Assembly (NCBI GenBank): GCA_021186555.1
Contig: JAJKFL010000003.1
Span: forward strand, 47,797,630-47,861,629
Reading direction: 5' to 3'
Source: Reticulitermes speratus
Taxonomy: Eukaryota > Arthropoda > Insecta > Blattodea > Rhinotermitidae
DNA: 64,000 nt
Both the position numbers and the translations under genes were made by a program. The notes beneath the pieces were generated by a model. That model was not told the DNA's origin, did not search any database, and was given only the letters and a program-made list of their open reading frames with translations. This document shows positions 20,895 to 32,700 of the stretch, one piece after another (the stretch's first letter is position 1; the number at the start of each line of letters is the position of its first letter).

Positions 20895-21074
20895 TCATGA
20901 TGCTGTGATTACTTCCAACTTTTTCTGGGTTTCCACAAGTTTAGAAGCTAGTCTATCTCGTCTCCATCTCATCCACTTAATTCTCCATTCTTTTGCTTTG
21001 TAACCAACGACAAATCCTACCACGAAGGTTACAATTGCAATTGCCTTCGCGGTGCCCGATGAAACTTCTGCCAT
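20895..21074 (-). CDS. Mitoregulin-like mitochondrial micropeptide
   Basis: This ORF encodes 59 residues. The N-terminus is MAEVSSGTAK, followed by one hydrophobic segment (about residues 11-26, with GFVVGYKA) and then a very basic amphipathic tail. The tail contains W-R-R-D-R-L, then K-L and TQKKLE. It aligns gap-free with vertebrate mitoregulin (MTLN, 56 residues), sharing the MA-acidic-VS start, the two glycines, WR-x-x-RL, KL and TQKKL; I count about 22 identities. In vertebrates the peptide sits in the inner mitochondrial membrane and supports respiratory complexes and fatty-acid oxidation; function here is inferred. The ATG has G at -3 and +4. An in-frame upstream ATG at 21137 would add 21 residues unlike the family, so I prefer 21074. 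The homology rests on my recall of the vertebrate protein. Confidence 0.72.
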   Translation of the reverse strand: MAEVSSGTAKAIAIVTFVVGFVVGYKAKEWRIKWMRWRRDRLASKLVETQKKLEVITAS

Positions 21075-21676
21075 AACTAAAGTGTGCGTTTCATAAAGAA
21101 TAGAATTATACACACGCTTAGTTACATTAATTTTCAAAAATCTTCAAGAATACAAACTATTTACAACGCAACACGCTCTCATTCCATCAAAATCCCTTGC
21201 CTATTCCACACCACGTAAGCCATTTTGCCACCAGTTGCACCAGCATTTGAATAAGAAGAGAAATTTCTCTTCCGCATGTTCTACAGACAAGGAACCTTGC
21301 CCTTTTTAATGACATAGGTGTGTCGAAACGCTGTTACCGTCAGGGAAACAGTAATTAATCTCATGTTTTAATGGTGTGCAACATGAATTTCCGGTAGTAC
21401 GTTTACTGTTTTATACTTCCGTGTCCCCTATTTAAGCTACTTAAGTAGTAAAGTAGTGATCATTCTGGACTGATGGTAAATGACAAAGTAGTAAAACTTT
21501 TGTAAGTTAAAAATAATCATACATCCCCCCACCCCAAATTTCGTTAAATTGATAGGATTCCTAACCAGAAGCCAAATACAATTATTTTTAAAACGTGAAA
21601 CGTTACATTTAGCTCATTTTTCTCATTAGGTTAGGTTAGGTAACGTTACATAGCATTATGAATTTGTTTTTTTATT

Positions 21677-21775
21677 GAAATCTGCGGTGTTGTAAACAAA
21701 TACAACACGACGCCGCGTAATACCCCAGAAGACCGCAGATTTCATCAATATCGCGGCGGAAGCCTGAAATCAATG
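21677..21775. mobile_element. Fold-back (hairpin) element, copy B
   Basis: This 99-bp insert is flanked by TTTATT (21671-21676 and 21776-21781) and is absent at the paralogous position near 12030. Terminal hairpin arms are GAAATCTGCGG and CCGCAGATTTC. The remaining GGCGGAAGCCTGAAATCA matches, in reverse complement, the element at 11322-11460, so the family inserted independently in both copies. Confidence 0.75.
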
Positions 21776-24462
21776 TTTATTGATTATTTAGTTAGTTGCT
21801 TTATTTATTCGCGTCCTTATTTATTATTTTGTTTTATTTAATAGTAGGCGTCAGTAAGGAGATTGGTCTCGAAGCAAATGCTTAGAAAACCAAGTACTAC
21901 AAACTAAAGCGTCTAAATTACTAATATTAATTGCATGTTTTTCACAGAGTTCAAGTTATTCAGAATTTCCGCACCCAAGTTTTCCGAGATGTTCCAAAGA
22001 CCGACTACTGAACTGACACGTTTTTATTTTTTGACTCGGACAATGATAATGTAATATAATTATGTATTTGTTTAAAAAGTAGAAATATTGTTTTGCATTT
22101 TTAAGATCATTAAAATATGCAAAAGCTCTAAGAACAAATAGTAAAAAAAAACCAGACATTTCTATAAATTTAAAAAACCCACCCAGACAGAAATTTTTGT
22201 GTCGAAAAAGAGGACATGTATGTCGGAAAAAGACGACATAGTTTCAGAATCGTACAAAATCTATAAATTATGGATTTTGTATGATTCTCAAAACAAACAG
22301 CAATTGGATATTTCAATGGAGATGCAATAAATTTTCTGTGAGGTAGGAACTCCCAATTTTTTAAGCACTATTTAAAATACTTTTTGGTGTCAATGCATTA
22401 GGCCAGGTAACTGGCCACATGGGATCAATGCTTCCATAGAGTTTTGTTAATTATTTGGCACTTACAGAATTGCAACACAAAATTAATGCAGGGCACACTA
22501 ATTAAAAATGTGTAACAGGCATACAAACGCATGTGTGTGCATGTGCAGGGTCAAGCATTATAAACCTGGGTAACCTAACACACATTGTGCTGTTCAACCT
22601 GTGAACATGAAAGAGTATTCATTCTAATATTAGAAGTACAATAAATTTAAGTTGCTCTTTGTATGACAACCTTAGAAGAGTTTCTATCTTGCTACATGCC
22701 ATTCTAAAATAATGCCCCATCTAGTAACTCCCAAAACACTGGGCAGTCTACACTGTATTTAGTACCAAGGGCATATCCTGCCAAATACGCAGCTGTGAAG
22801 CTTCCGAATCTCCACCTTCCTAACGGACAAATGATAATTCTGTACCTTTTACTCTGTCATCTGCAACTAATCACTGTGTTGTGGATTACTTGTCTTTTTT
22901 GATTAATTAACAAGTTTGCCTGTGCTACCGTTTTCAATTTATTACAACACATGAAGTATGAGATAAAGTACTGCTGACAGGGCAGCTAATTGTATTGATG
23001 ATGCATTGGCAAGGCTCTGTAAATATGCACAAGACACAAGGATGAATCCATTATCTGCTTAGCCAGACAGCTAGTCTTATCAATTTCGTTTAGGTATATG
23101 AAAAATAACTACTCACACCATATAATGGGTCTTGTATTTACACTTTATTCTGTTCCAATAAGGTATTAATGGCTCTTATATTACAGTTTTCTTATGACCA
23201 AATGTTCTACATAACAATCATTATAACAACTCTTTTTACATCGACTGTGGACATTCAATTCCTATAAAAATACATTAATATGGATACATTCAGTCTTGTT
23301 AAAAGCTCAGATAAATTTTGTTACACCCTTATCAGCACACATGAAACAAGAATGTATTGCAACACGAAAGCAGGCATAGCTGCAAAATTCATGTTTAAAA
23401 GTCACTCCATTCAAAATGTAATATTAAACTCATATCAAAACCAACTTAAACACAGATCATACTGTCTTCACAACCGCCTGCCATTGGACCCTATGCTGAA
23501 TCAGATGAATTCATTCCACACCCTCACACCCCATCTCTATGACCAACAACAGTAAAAGGTGGCTCACGTAGTAATGCTCCCAGCTTGTATTTAGGTGCCA
23601 CATGGTTCAAATCAAATCACAAGTATACTTATGAATGATGTCTTCTGTTTCCCTAAGCAAAATTAAAATTAAAATATTACTGGTAATAAAAAATTATTAA
23701 TTCATTTCCTTTCCATTGTTAGATAGTGCCTACAATCTCTAGAGTAATTCCTCTAATTCAACTCTCATTCCCAAATCTCAACTACTACTGAACAAACAAA
23801 CAATTTGTAAAATGTGTGATACACACCTGATTTAATTAAGCATGGCAGAATCCACAAAAATGGATATCCCCCTTCACACACATACACACACACACACTCA
23901 CACACACACACAAAGAAAATGAAACGAAAAAACAAAAGAAAGAACAAATTTTAAGCACTTTAATTGTCAACAATGTAATCAATTTTTATTTGCACTTTCC
24001 AGCAACCAACATTTGCAAATTGTTCATACCCGTATTTACAGCCACATTATACAAATGTTCAAATTAATTATGTATCTATATCCATTTGAAAAATATATTC
24101 CAAATGAAAATTTTTTCTTCACAATGTTTCCCGATCAGATAAACTGGAATTTCCAAAGAACGCTCTCTGAACCCATTTTTATATTACTAGAGCTGTAATA
24201 AACATTTTCCACAGACAGTTCATACTACAAAATAGAAATGCATGCTGATTAAACAATGAGTACCTGCTGTATGAGCACATGTACATTTACCATATTTACC
24301 AAATATGACAGATCTTTTTCATAATTCAGCATCGCAAAAATGGGGGGTTGCCTGATAACTGCACACAAAGTTAAATATGTTCTGTATAAGAATTTTCCTG
24401 AACACTAAGTCTGCAAAGGGGGCTCACCTTACATGCAGGGTCATGTTATAATTGGGTAAATA

Positions 24463-24695
24463 CCGTGTCTTCAGAAACTAAAATTTCACAAATGGTTTCT
24501 CAATACGAGATGCTGGGTTTTCACGGTGATAAAAATTACATTGTGATCTTAAGTTGACACCATGAAGTCTCGTACATTGTTTACCAATTCTTCAGAGGAA
24601 GCTCCTACCTCCAACCTCTCTACTCTGAAAAATGAGGCAGCAGATTCCGCTGAAATGTTGGTATCCACCCATCGCAATAAATGGCATCATAACCC
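24463..24695. mobile_element. 233-bp insertion specific to copy B
   Basis: Copy A reads GGGTAAATAAGCATAC without interruption (about 14713-14728). Here about 233 bp are inserted after GGGTAAATA. ATGCTGGGTT near 24510 is inverted as AACCCAGCAT at 24691-24700. I do not recognise the family. Confidence 0.6.
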
Positions 24696-25644
24696 AGCAT
24701 ACAATGTTACATTATCAATAGGCTAATAGCAATGAAATGGAACTAAATACACACAAGAAGCTGTACTGTGCCTACTACCAATTTTCCTTACAAGCGATTT
24801 TGGCCATTAGTACTATATGTTCAGTACTTATGCATACTTCCCTACCTTTTCCCTTCATGTACACTAGTTGTACAATATTTCAAATCACAAATCTTTAGGT
24901 TAATATCTAAGAATGGCCAAAGAGAATCAATTAATTAAAAGTAGTTCAAAATAATGTAGGAACAATGTTTCAAAGAAGAGGAGAAACAATGAAATACCTT
25001 TTACACTGTATAAAAATTATGTAATGCTCAAAATGGTGTACAAGTTCTTGTACATTGATCACATTCTCTGACATGACACTCTCAATTATTGCATCTAAAC
25101 CTTAAAAGACAAACACTACATGAAAATGACAAGATGTGTGTGAACTTTCTGATCAACAGCTGATGACACAATACTTGGGCGATTCTCTATGCCAGAGCAT
25201 GAGCCAATAAGTGAGCAGTGAAACAATGTAGCGCACACAGTCACGTCAGTGTACAGACAGCATAAAAGGTATTGGTCTTTTTGATTCAGAAACTTTCGTC
25301 CTTTTCTGAATGAAACACACATGTACTCTTACAGTTTTTAAAACAATTAGAACAATGATACAGCTGTAATGTTATGTACAAGAAAACAGGGCTCTACAAA
25401 GTCAACTTTCAGACTCCTGTTTACATAAAAGTCCTTTTATGCTTCCTGTTAAGTTTTCTGTTAATTACTTTTGTTATTATTGTGTTCTTACAGTTACAAG
25501 ATAAATTCACAAAATTCAACCTGCAGTCTTTAGTCACCAATTCTTAAACCGACACTGTTGCTATGTATTAGTATGGAGATACAATTATATCAATCTCAAC
25601 TATCTTTATATTTGCTTGATGCATTCTGCTGTTTATCTGATACA

Positions 25645-26120
25645 AATGAATAAATCTAAAACCAATTTCAACAACTATTGTATTAATACGTACAATATCA
25701 AGTTGTCTTTGTTAAACTGATATGAATTATGACTACATGTTTTGGCTATGATTAGCCATTATCAAGTCAATTCCAGATATTTCTTCATTCCAAATATACT
25801 GAATTTAACATATTTAAGTATCCAGTCCATGTATAACATTCCTTTATATCAAAAATATAATGTTCATATTTTCATCCAAATTCTGTGGTCAAATGACTGA
25901 CTAAGGTGTTTGTTCACCAGGCCAGTGGACTGGATACTTAGATGTGTTTACATTCAGAATTTTTGGAATTAATTTGATGATGGCTTGATTGACTTGATAA
26001 TGGCTAATTGTAGCTAAAATATGTAGTCATAATTCATATCAAGTTAACAAAGATAAGTTTCTGTATTGTACATATTAACATAGTAGCTGTGAAAATTGGA
26101 TTTTAGATTTATTCATTTGT
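25645..26120. repeat. Fold-back repeat (copy B counterpart)
   Basis: This is paralogous to 16410-16891, with the same arms and motif except for small changes, for example TTTTGGC instead of TTTCGGC at about 25740. Confidence 0.7.
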
Positions 26121-27359
26121 ATTAACTTCAACTACTTTATACTTTGGCAATTATTTTGTACAAATTAATAACTAATAAACATGTTTCAGTGGTTGACATA
26201 AAGATGTATTCACAACATACAACTTTGAGACAATAAGTTCTATTTTCATGTGCAATTAAAGGGAATGAAATTACACAAAAATAAAGTGAAGGAATCACAA
26301 AATAATGTCATTCACCACTTCACTTGGTAATGTTAAGCACAAGTAACTACTGGAGCATAAACTCACTTTACAGATGAAGTACAGTTGACCAGTAAAAATA
26401 AAACTCACTTCTGAAACCATTGGAGTGAATAAAAGGCATCATATATTTACATAAGTGTTAATCTTGTGTACTGTTCAATGTGACACAGTTATGAACTGTG
26501 TCACACTGAACACTGAAGCATTCCTTGTGTTGTTTCTGATATAGCTTCATAGTATGTGGTCTCTGAACAGTGTTCAGTGGAACACAGCTCCCACGTGTGC
26601 AATGACCACATAATACAGGTTATATCAGAAACAACACAACGAACGCTTCTGTTTTACAGCTGGAGAAATTGCTTCTCTGAAGATATGTTAAAACCTCACC
26701 ACTTAAAAGAAACCAAAACAGCAATACATTTTCATAATTATTTAATTAACACATAAAAAATGAGGTCTGACATGACAATACAGTCATCAATGTAATGAGT
26801 GTTCCTACAGTACCAATCTTCCACTGCATTATAGTAAATTGCTTCTTTTTTTGATAATATGAAGGCTGCATTACAAAAAAGTCCTTTTTGTTACTGAATA
26901 CAACATAATAAATCATACAGTACAAATATGTCATCATAATAAAACATACAAGAATGTCGCTTTTAACTTTCGCATAACATACAGAGCAAATGTTAATAGC
27001 ATCACTGAGGAAGCCTGGTAAGAAAGTCAAGGCGATTAACACTGGGCCTGAAAGTCGATTAAAGTCACTGTGCAGTGCACAGCTAAACTGCCAGAGGTCA
27101 TATAAAAATGTTGGCAAGAACATGCAATGTAATTGCAGCCATTGAATTTCTCGGCTTTTTCAGAGTACACCCTACATTTAAGTCCGGCCTCAAAGGTTTA
27201 ACCTTTAACAGACAAATGTGACCACACTGTCCCATTAAATGTGCACCCTTACATCTGAAAGGGAAACACTGTCCTGCAGTAGGCTTTTAAAATGAACTGT
27301 GCTGTGGCCACAGCAGAAACACAGGATTTAAAAAGGTCATAAGGTTAATAAATGTATCA

Positions 27360-28515
27360 TAACGCAGCTTTGGGTAGAACAAAAACAGAGAAGAAATGGC
27401 AAAGCATAGACAATAAAATTGTCATGTACTGAAATTAAACTGCCATACACCTGAAACTGGCAGATAACATAATTTGTTAAATAATTTATATGTACTGTTC
27501 TGTATCTTGTATACGAGACTTTTCATTGTTGTTTTGAGGTTTGTTATACAGCATTAAGTACTGTACATTCTTGTGCTTGTAATAATATATCTTATTAACC
27601 AATATACTTTCTGAACTTGCATTATCTGGTTAATACATGCTACATATCAAAGCCTGTCACCTAATTCTGATGGCTTAGCTTAACTAGACACAAGTTGTCT
27701 ACTCAAGCATTCTAATGCTCTGCAACGGCATTAATTTCAGATCTTAACACAAATATTTAAATAACTCAAAGATGTGTTCAGAATGACCATTTACTTGTAC
27801 ACAATACCATACATACATACCCTCACATAGCATTTTTTTTTTTTCTTCTAAAAACATGTTTGCCAGTACACTGAAATGGTCTTAGCCTCACGATCAAAAC
27901 ATACAGTGCACTGGCAGATGTGACTTTTGACAAGTATGCTGGTATGTGGTTGCTGGTATAGGTGCTGTCTCAAAAAAATTTAGTGCAGACAGACAAGGAC
28001 AACTACACCAACATGGCTGACAGGATATTTCTGTGTTTTGAAAAATGTGTGAGCTTCTGTTACATAACTCTTTATGCAAACTATTTTAGTACTTACATTC
28101 ATTCGTCATAAATGATAATATTCCTCTACTCCGAAGAACAACAGTGGAACATTTTAGTCAAGGGTACTACTACACTCACATCAAACTACTTTAACATAAA
28201 AAATTGGACTTCTTTTATCACAAAATATAAAACACCTTAACAGTATGAAAACAAATGTTAAATGTTGTTTGAGCAGCAGTCCCTTCCTTTTACATTTGCA
28301 AGAGAGGTTACAATTTCCTTCATACAGAAACAGATTTCAAGGAAATATCTTCCTTTAAAATTTTCAGTATAAGAACTCAATAGAAACAAAAAATCTTCAA
28401 GACATATATGCACTTCCTAGTACCTAATGTGAGATTCTAGCCTAAAACTATATAAAATGAGCCACTGCATGTCTCTTAAACATTTTTTATTCCTCAGAGA
28501 CACCAATACTGTAAC
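27360..28515. other. Intergenic stretch between copy B and NXF1
   Basis: Unique AT-rich sequence right of the duplication edge. The short open frames have no recognisable domain. I see no gene, RNA or clear mobile element here. Confidence 0.5.
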
Positions 28516-28516
28516 A

Positions 28517-28795
28517 GGTCAAGTTGTTCCTGTACATACCATGAAGGCATGCTGGAAGAGTAATGTATAGCTGCACTTATTATTAACCTCAGCACTAGAT
28601 GATGGTGGGTGATCAGCCTCAGAGTCTGTTTCACCCCCAGACAGCCTCCCCAGTAACCACTGATTAGGATGGTGGGTGGGCCCCAGAACTGGTCCGGATG
28701 TTTTCGAGAAAAAAAATTCCCTTGCCAGGATTCATACCCAAGACTGTCCAGTTGGTAGTCTGATTACAACAACTGGTCTATTCACCCTCCTGACA
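28517..28795 (-). mobile_element. tRNA-derived SINE (second family)
   Basis: It shares its layout with copies near 31671, 32610, 37087, 60098 and 62549: a TTCCTGTACATACCATGAAGGC-type start on plus, a middle with AACCTCAGCACTAGATGATGG, and a degenerate tRNA head at the high-coordinate end. It lies just beyond the probable NXF1 3-prime UTR. Confidence 0.65.
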
Positions 28796-28867
28796 TGAAC
28801 ACTGTACCCACATACAAATACAATCACAGCCCTTACTTAATGCATGTACCTCCACTAAACTGAACTT

Positions 28868-28873
28868 TTTATT
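28868..28873 (-). terminator. Candidate NXF1 polyadenylation signal
   Basis: This is the first AATAAA I find on the minus strand after the NXF1 stop, about 740 bases downstream. An ATTAAA at 29327-29332 is an alternative. No transcript evidence is available. Confidence 0.35.
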
Positions 28874-29613
28874 ATCAGGTAAGAAAGTTGTAAGCATCCA
28901 GTAATATGTAAGTCAAATTTCTAACCACCATGAACGCAACATGAAAACACCACCACTGTGACAGTCACCATATATACTGAAAATGGACAATTATGCTATT
29001 TTATGTAGTTTGATAAATTACTGAATTTAAAATTATCCTAAATTAAATAACATTCAAATAACATATATACATACAAACTGGAGATATTCAATAATGGTTA
29101 AAAATAGCACACGTTGGTGATACACCAATTAAAGACATTTTTATACTCTACACTTTCAATTCACATTTTCATTAATCTGTACATCTGGGTGACATTATTG
29201 GTGCATGAGGTCTACATTTTCCTTTGTCAGCAATACCTCTGTATTGTATTGTATTGCTACTGCAGTAAACCTTATGGTAACAATTCAGGTAAGATTAAGG
29301 CAAAAACTTATTTTTCCTGCAACGTCTTTAATAATAAAACACAACTCAGTTCAACAATGTGTTGTGTGACAGGATTACAGTGTAGCATTCAAATTGTAGC
29401 TCCTTGTTCATCACTACTTCACTTCGCACACTTACAGCAGTTTTTCCCTTCTGAGATAACATTCGTCCCCACCACCACAGAGACAAAGGAATGACAAGTA
29501 CAATGATTTAAATACTCCAAAACTTCCCACTGTTGCAATGATGCAACATTAGATACTCTAAAGTCTTCCTTTCAGGTATCAATCAACAATTTCCATATAA
29601 AATATACAAACAT

Positions 29614-29713
29614 TCACTTAATGAATGCTTCGGCTGGAATTGTTCCTTGTTTATTGAGTTCTGTGAAAACGTACGTTGCTTGCTGAATATCCCAGCCAGT
29701 TTCATCGAGACAC
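29614..29713 (-). CDS. NXF1: NXF1 exon 14 (stop codon)
   Basis: Encodes CLDETGWDIQQATYVFTELN, then KQGTIPAEAFIK and TGA. The IPxEAF(I/M)K ending is the conserved C-terminus of NXF1. Acceptor TTTTGTAG. Confidence 0.96.
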
Positions 29714-32700
29714 CTACAAAATTTAAGAAACAAAGTTAATTTGGAACAAGACAGGCAATGAACGTATAAATGTAATACTGCGGCATGTTTGTGTAACCAC
29801 TGTTGCCACAGAAAAGCAAGAAGTATTACATATTCAGTGTGTGTGTCTGTAGCCTTAGTTATGCAGCATGCACCATATTATACTGTCATCTGTGGCCTGT
29901 CTGGCTCTACATTTTTCCACATTATCTCATAAACGGCACCATTTTCGGGAAAAAAGTTCTGGGACATAAAGCGTGTGTTGTAATTTTCTCTACAACTTTC
30001 GTCTGAAACATTTCTCATTTTGAGAAAAATTCAGTGAGATATCATAAATATACATACATAATCAAGCAAAGTACCCATTATTCCTGTCAGATTTTAATCA
30101 AACTTGAATTCTCTCGACAGAGTTTCGAAAAATACTCAAATATCAAATTTCATGAAAATCCATCCTGTGGGAGCTGCACTGTTCCATGCAGACAAGCAGA
30201 CATGACGGAGCCAACAGTCGCTTTTTGCAGGTTTGCGAATGTGCCTAAAAATGTATTTTCAATGCATACTAAAATTAGCCACTTAAAACAACCAGAAAGT
30301 CACACTGTAAGACCATTTTATACACGGACAGCTATTTTCTTAACCTTTATTCTACCAGGGTGGGTATTAAAATTTCAGTGCATGGTTTATGCAAAATGTA
30401 TCAATTGAGAATTATGACAAGTCCAGTCAAAAAACAACAATTTATTTTGTGTCTTTTGACTGTTCTGACTGGACGTATCACAATTCTAATTGTTAAAAAG
30501 CACAACGGGGATGAATTATCTTAAAATTACAAAGCGCATCATTTGAGCAGAAAAAGATACGATTATGAAATAAACATTTTGTGGAAAATCAAAACACATT
30601 ATGCTGCATGTCTTAAAAATGCAGTAAATTTTATTGCTACCTAAACAATATACAGAATGAATTTCTAGTTTTATTTTATGTGCAAAAGCAGGTCTTTAAA
30701 AGGTTAACAGTTCAGCACAGAGAGGAAACACTTCCACTTCTTTCAAGTTACAGCCTAATGCCCAATGCCTCATACCATCTCTTCCAAGGATCTCCTAGTC
30801 ATCCTTTTCTTTTACATGTTAATATAAATGTTTGGTATCTGGTACAATGCATGCTACTGTTGATATGGATGCTCCAATTTTTTCTCTTATTCTGGCCAAT
30901 CTCAACCATAAGTTCAGTTTATAAATCTGTTGAAATATATTACTTCCTTTTACAATTTGAACATAAACAGCTGCCCCGTGATGACAAATTCCATTTGTCG
31001 TTAAGTCCATGACACACTTAAATATTTCAAAACTGCAGACACCATTACATATGCAGTGGCTCTCTTGTAGTTCTGAACCACCTAATGCTCAAACTACAAT
31101 TTATTACATCTAGGGATGTCAGTTAATATCGGTAAGTTGATACAACATAACATTGGGGGAATGAATATAATAATGATATGAATTCATCATATTGGTATTT
31201 CACATGATTTCTTAGTAACACAAAACTGCTCATGCTATTACACAGTACAGTGCAATCACAATTTACGCGTGGGTTCCATTCCTGCAGCACGTGTGAACAA
31301 ACATTTGTACAAATTAAGACCAATCACTCCAGAGAAATACATTAAAGACAATGTAAATCACAACCACAATGTATTTTGTTTCAGGCATGGGCGAACTTAT
31401 GGCATTCACCATCTATTTTGTGTTCTGAGGTAATTTCGATAAGTGCGATCATACGTGCCTCCTAGATCATAAAGACTAGAACTACAACGAGCCTTGCAAT
31501 CTACAATAACTCAGTTGACAAAACAGAACTTACCACTTGTTATGTAAAATAAACGGAAGTTCAAGCATGCAAGGATATAATTTTGTTACGGTGTTCTCAA
31601 GTAAAAGACTGTGGAGAACACTTGGTCTTTAAGTGTTAAATCAGGCTACTTCTGACTATAACATAAAGTTCATGATGGGACAGGCCATGAAGGCCCAGGG
31701 GAAGGGTAGAGCTATAGCTCTAGTCTTTCTTTAACCTTGGCACTAGATAGGGGTGGGTGGTCAATGGCACGCCCTGGCAACTTTACCCCCGGTAAAGACC
31801 CAGTACTTACTGTACAGGAGGCTGTGGGCCCCAGGGCCAGTCTGGATGGGTGCGGAAAATGACGCCACCACCAGGAGTTGATCCCCCGACCACCCAGCCC
31901 GTAGCAAGTTGCTATACTGACTACGCTATCCTGGCCCTCTTCTGACTGTATAACTAATTTTAAAAAGCATCTGGTAGCTACATTTAAGAACTGCCACTCC
32001 CTCAGGATTAACCCTTTGGCACCACAATTAAATACCAGTAGTCAACTGCAGAAGGCTGGAATTTAAATAGGGGCTGTATAACAGCAGTCATAATTATACA
32101 ATATTTGGCATTTTAAGTTCACACTGTGTGTTACATATACAGCATATAACATTCAGCACCAAAGGATTAATCAGGTGTTAGTACTTACTTTCTTGCCCAA
32201 GCCACATTCATTCCAGACTGGGCTGCAAAACTTTCCATTAGGTGTTGTTTTGTATTTTCATCAAGATGTGCGACTGGAGGAGAGGCTGCCACAGGTACTG
32301 GTGTGGGCGGTGATACAACTGGTGGTGCTGACGTTTTGAATGCCACCTACAAAGCATACACCTTCCATGAATACAAACTTCTTTGGTTTAAAGTGAAGGG
32401 TCCTTCTGAATTTCAAAACCCGAGAGCAGAGAACTGTATGCCTCAGAAGTTAACACAAGTTATATGTTTATGGTATACTGTACAGAGATAAAATTGTCAG
32501 CAAAAAGCAACAGACCCAATGAGCATTCCCCAAAACCTGTATTTTGGGTGAATACAACATACAAAGATATTGCTGGACACATATAAAAAATGCAAAGCTG
32601 TACATGTCCATTCCGTGAAGGTATATATGGGGAGCAGAGGTGTAACTCCACTTATTCTTAACCCCAGCACTAGATGAAGGTGAGTGGTCAACTTCACACT

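Larger units (their letters stand above)
21912..27167. repeat. Near-identical tract of copy B (pairs with 12166-17940)
   Basis: This is the partner of the near-identical tract in copy A. Identity rises abruptly near 21911 and falls again after about 27167. It lacks the Tigger-like element, showing the bare TA site near 24878, and carries an insert at 24463-24695. Both of those insertions therefore happened after the tracts were made alike. No gene is recognised in it. Confidence 0.75.
19680..27359. repeat. Tandem duplication, copy B
   Basis: This is the paralogue of 1045-18134. It carries the intact mitoregulin-like ORF (20895-21074). It has two insertions absent from copy A: a 99-bp fold-back at 21677-21775 and a 233-bp segment at 24463-24695. 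Its right edge at about 27359 is where similarity to copy A (ending about 18134) stops. The copies lie head to tail with the 64-bp satellite array between them. Confidence 0.9.

Noticed and set aside
21075-21137. Upstream start adding 21 residues to the mitoregulin-like protein
   Set aside because: The extra residues have no counterpart in the family. The internal ATG at 21074 has G at -3 and +4 and matches the family start.
29114-29494. A 126-codon ORF just beyond the NXF1 stop
   Set aside because: Low-complexity AT-rich translation with no motif or splice support; it lies in the probable NXF1 3-prime UTR on the other strand.
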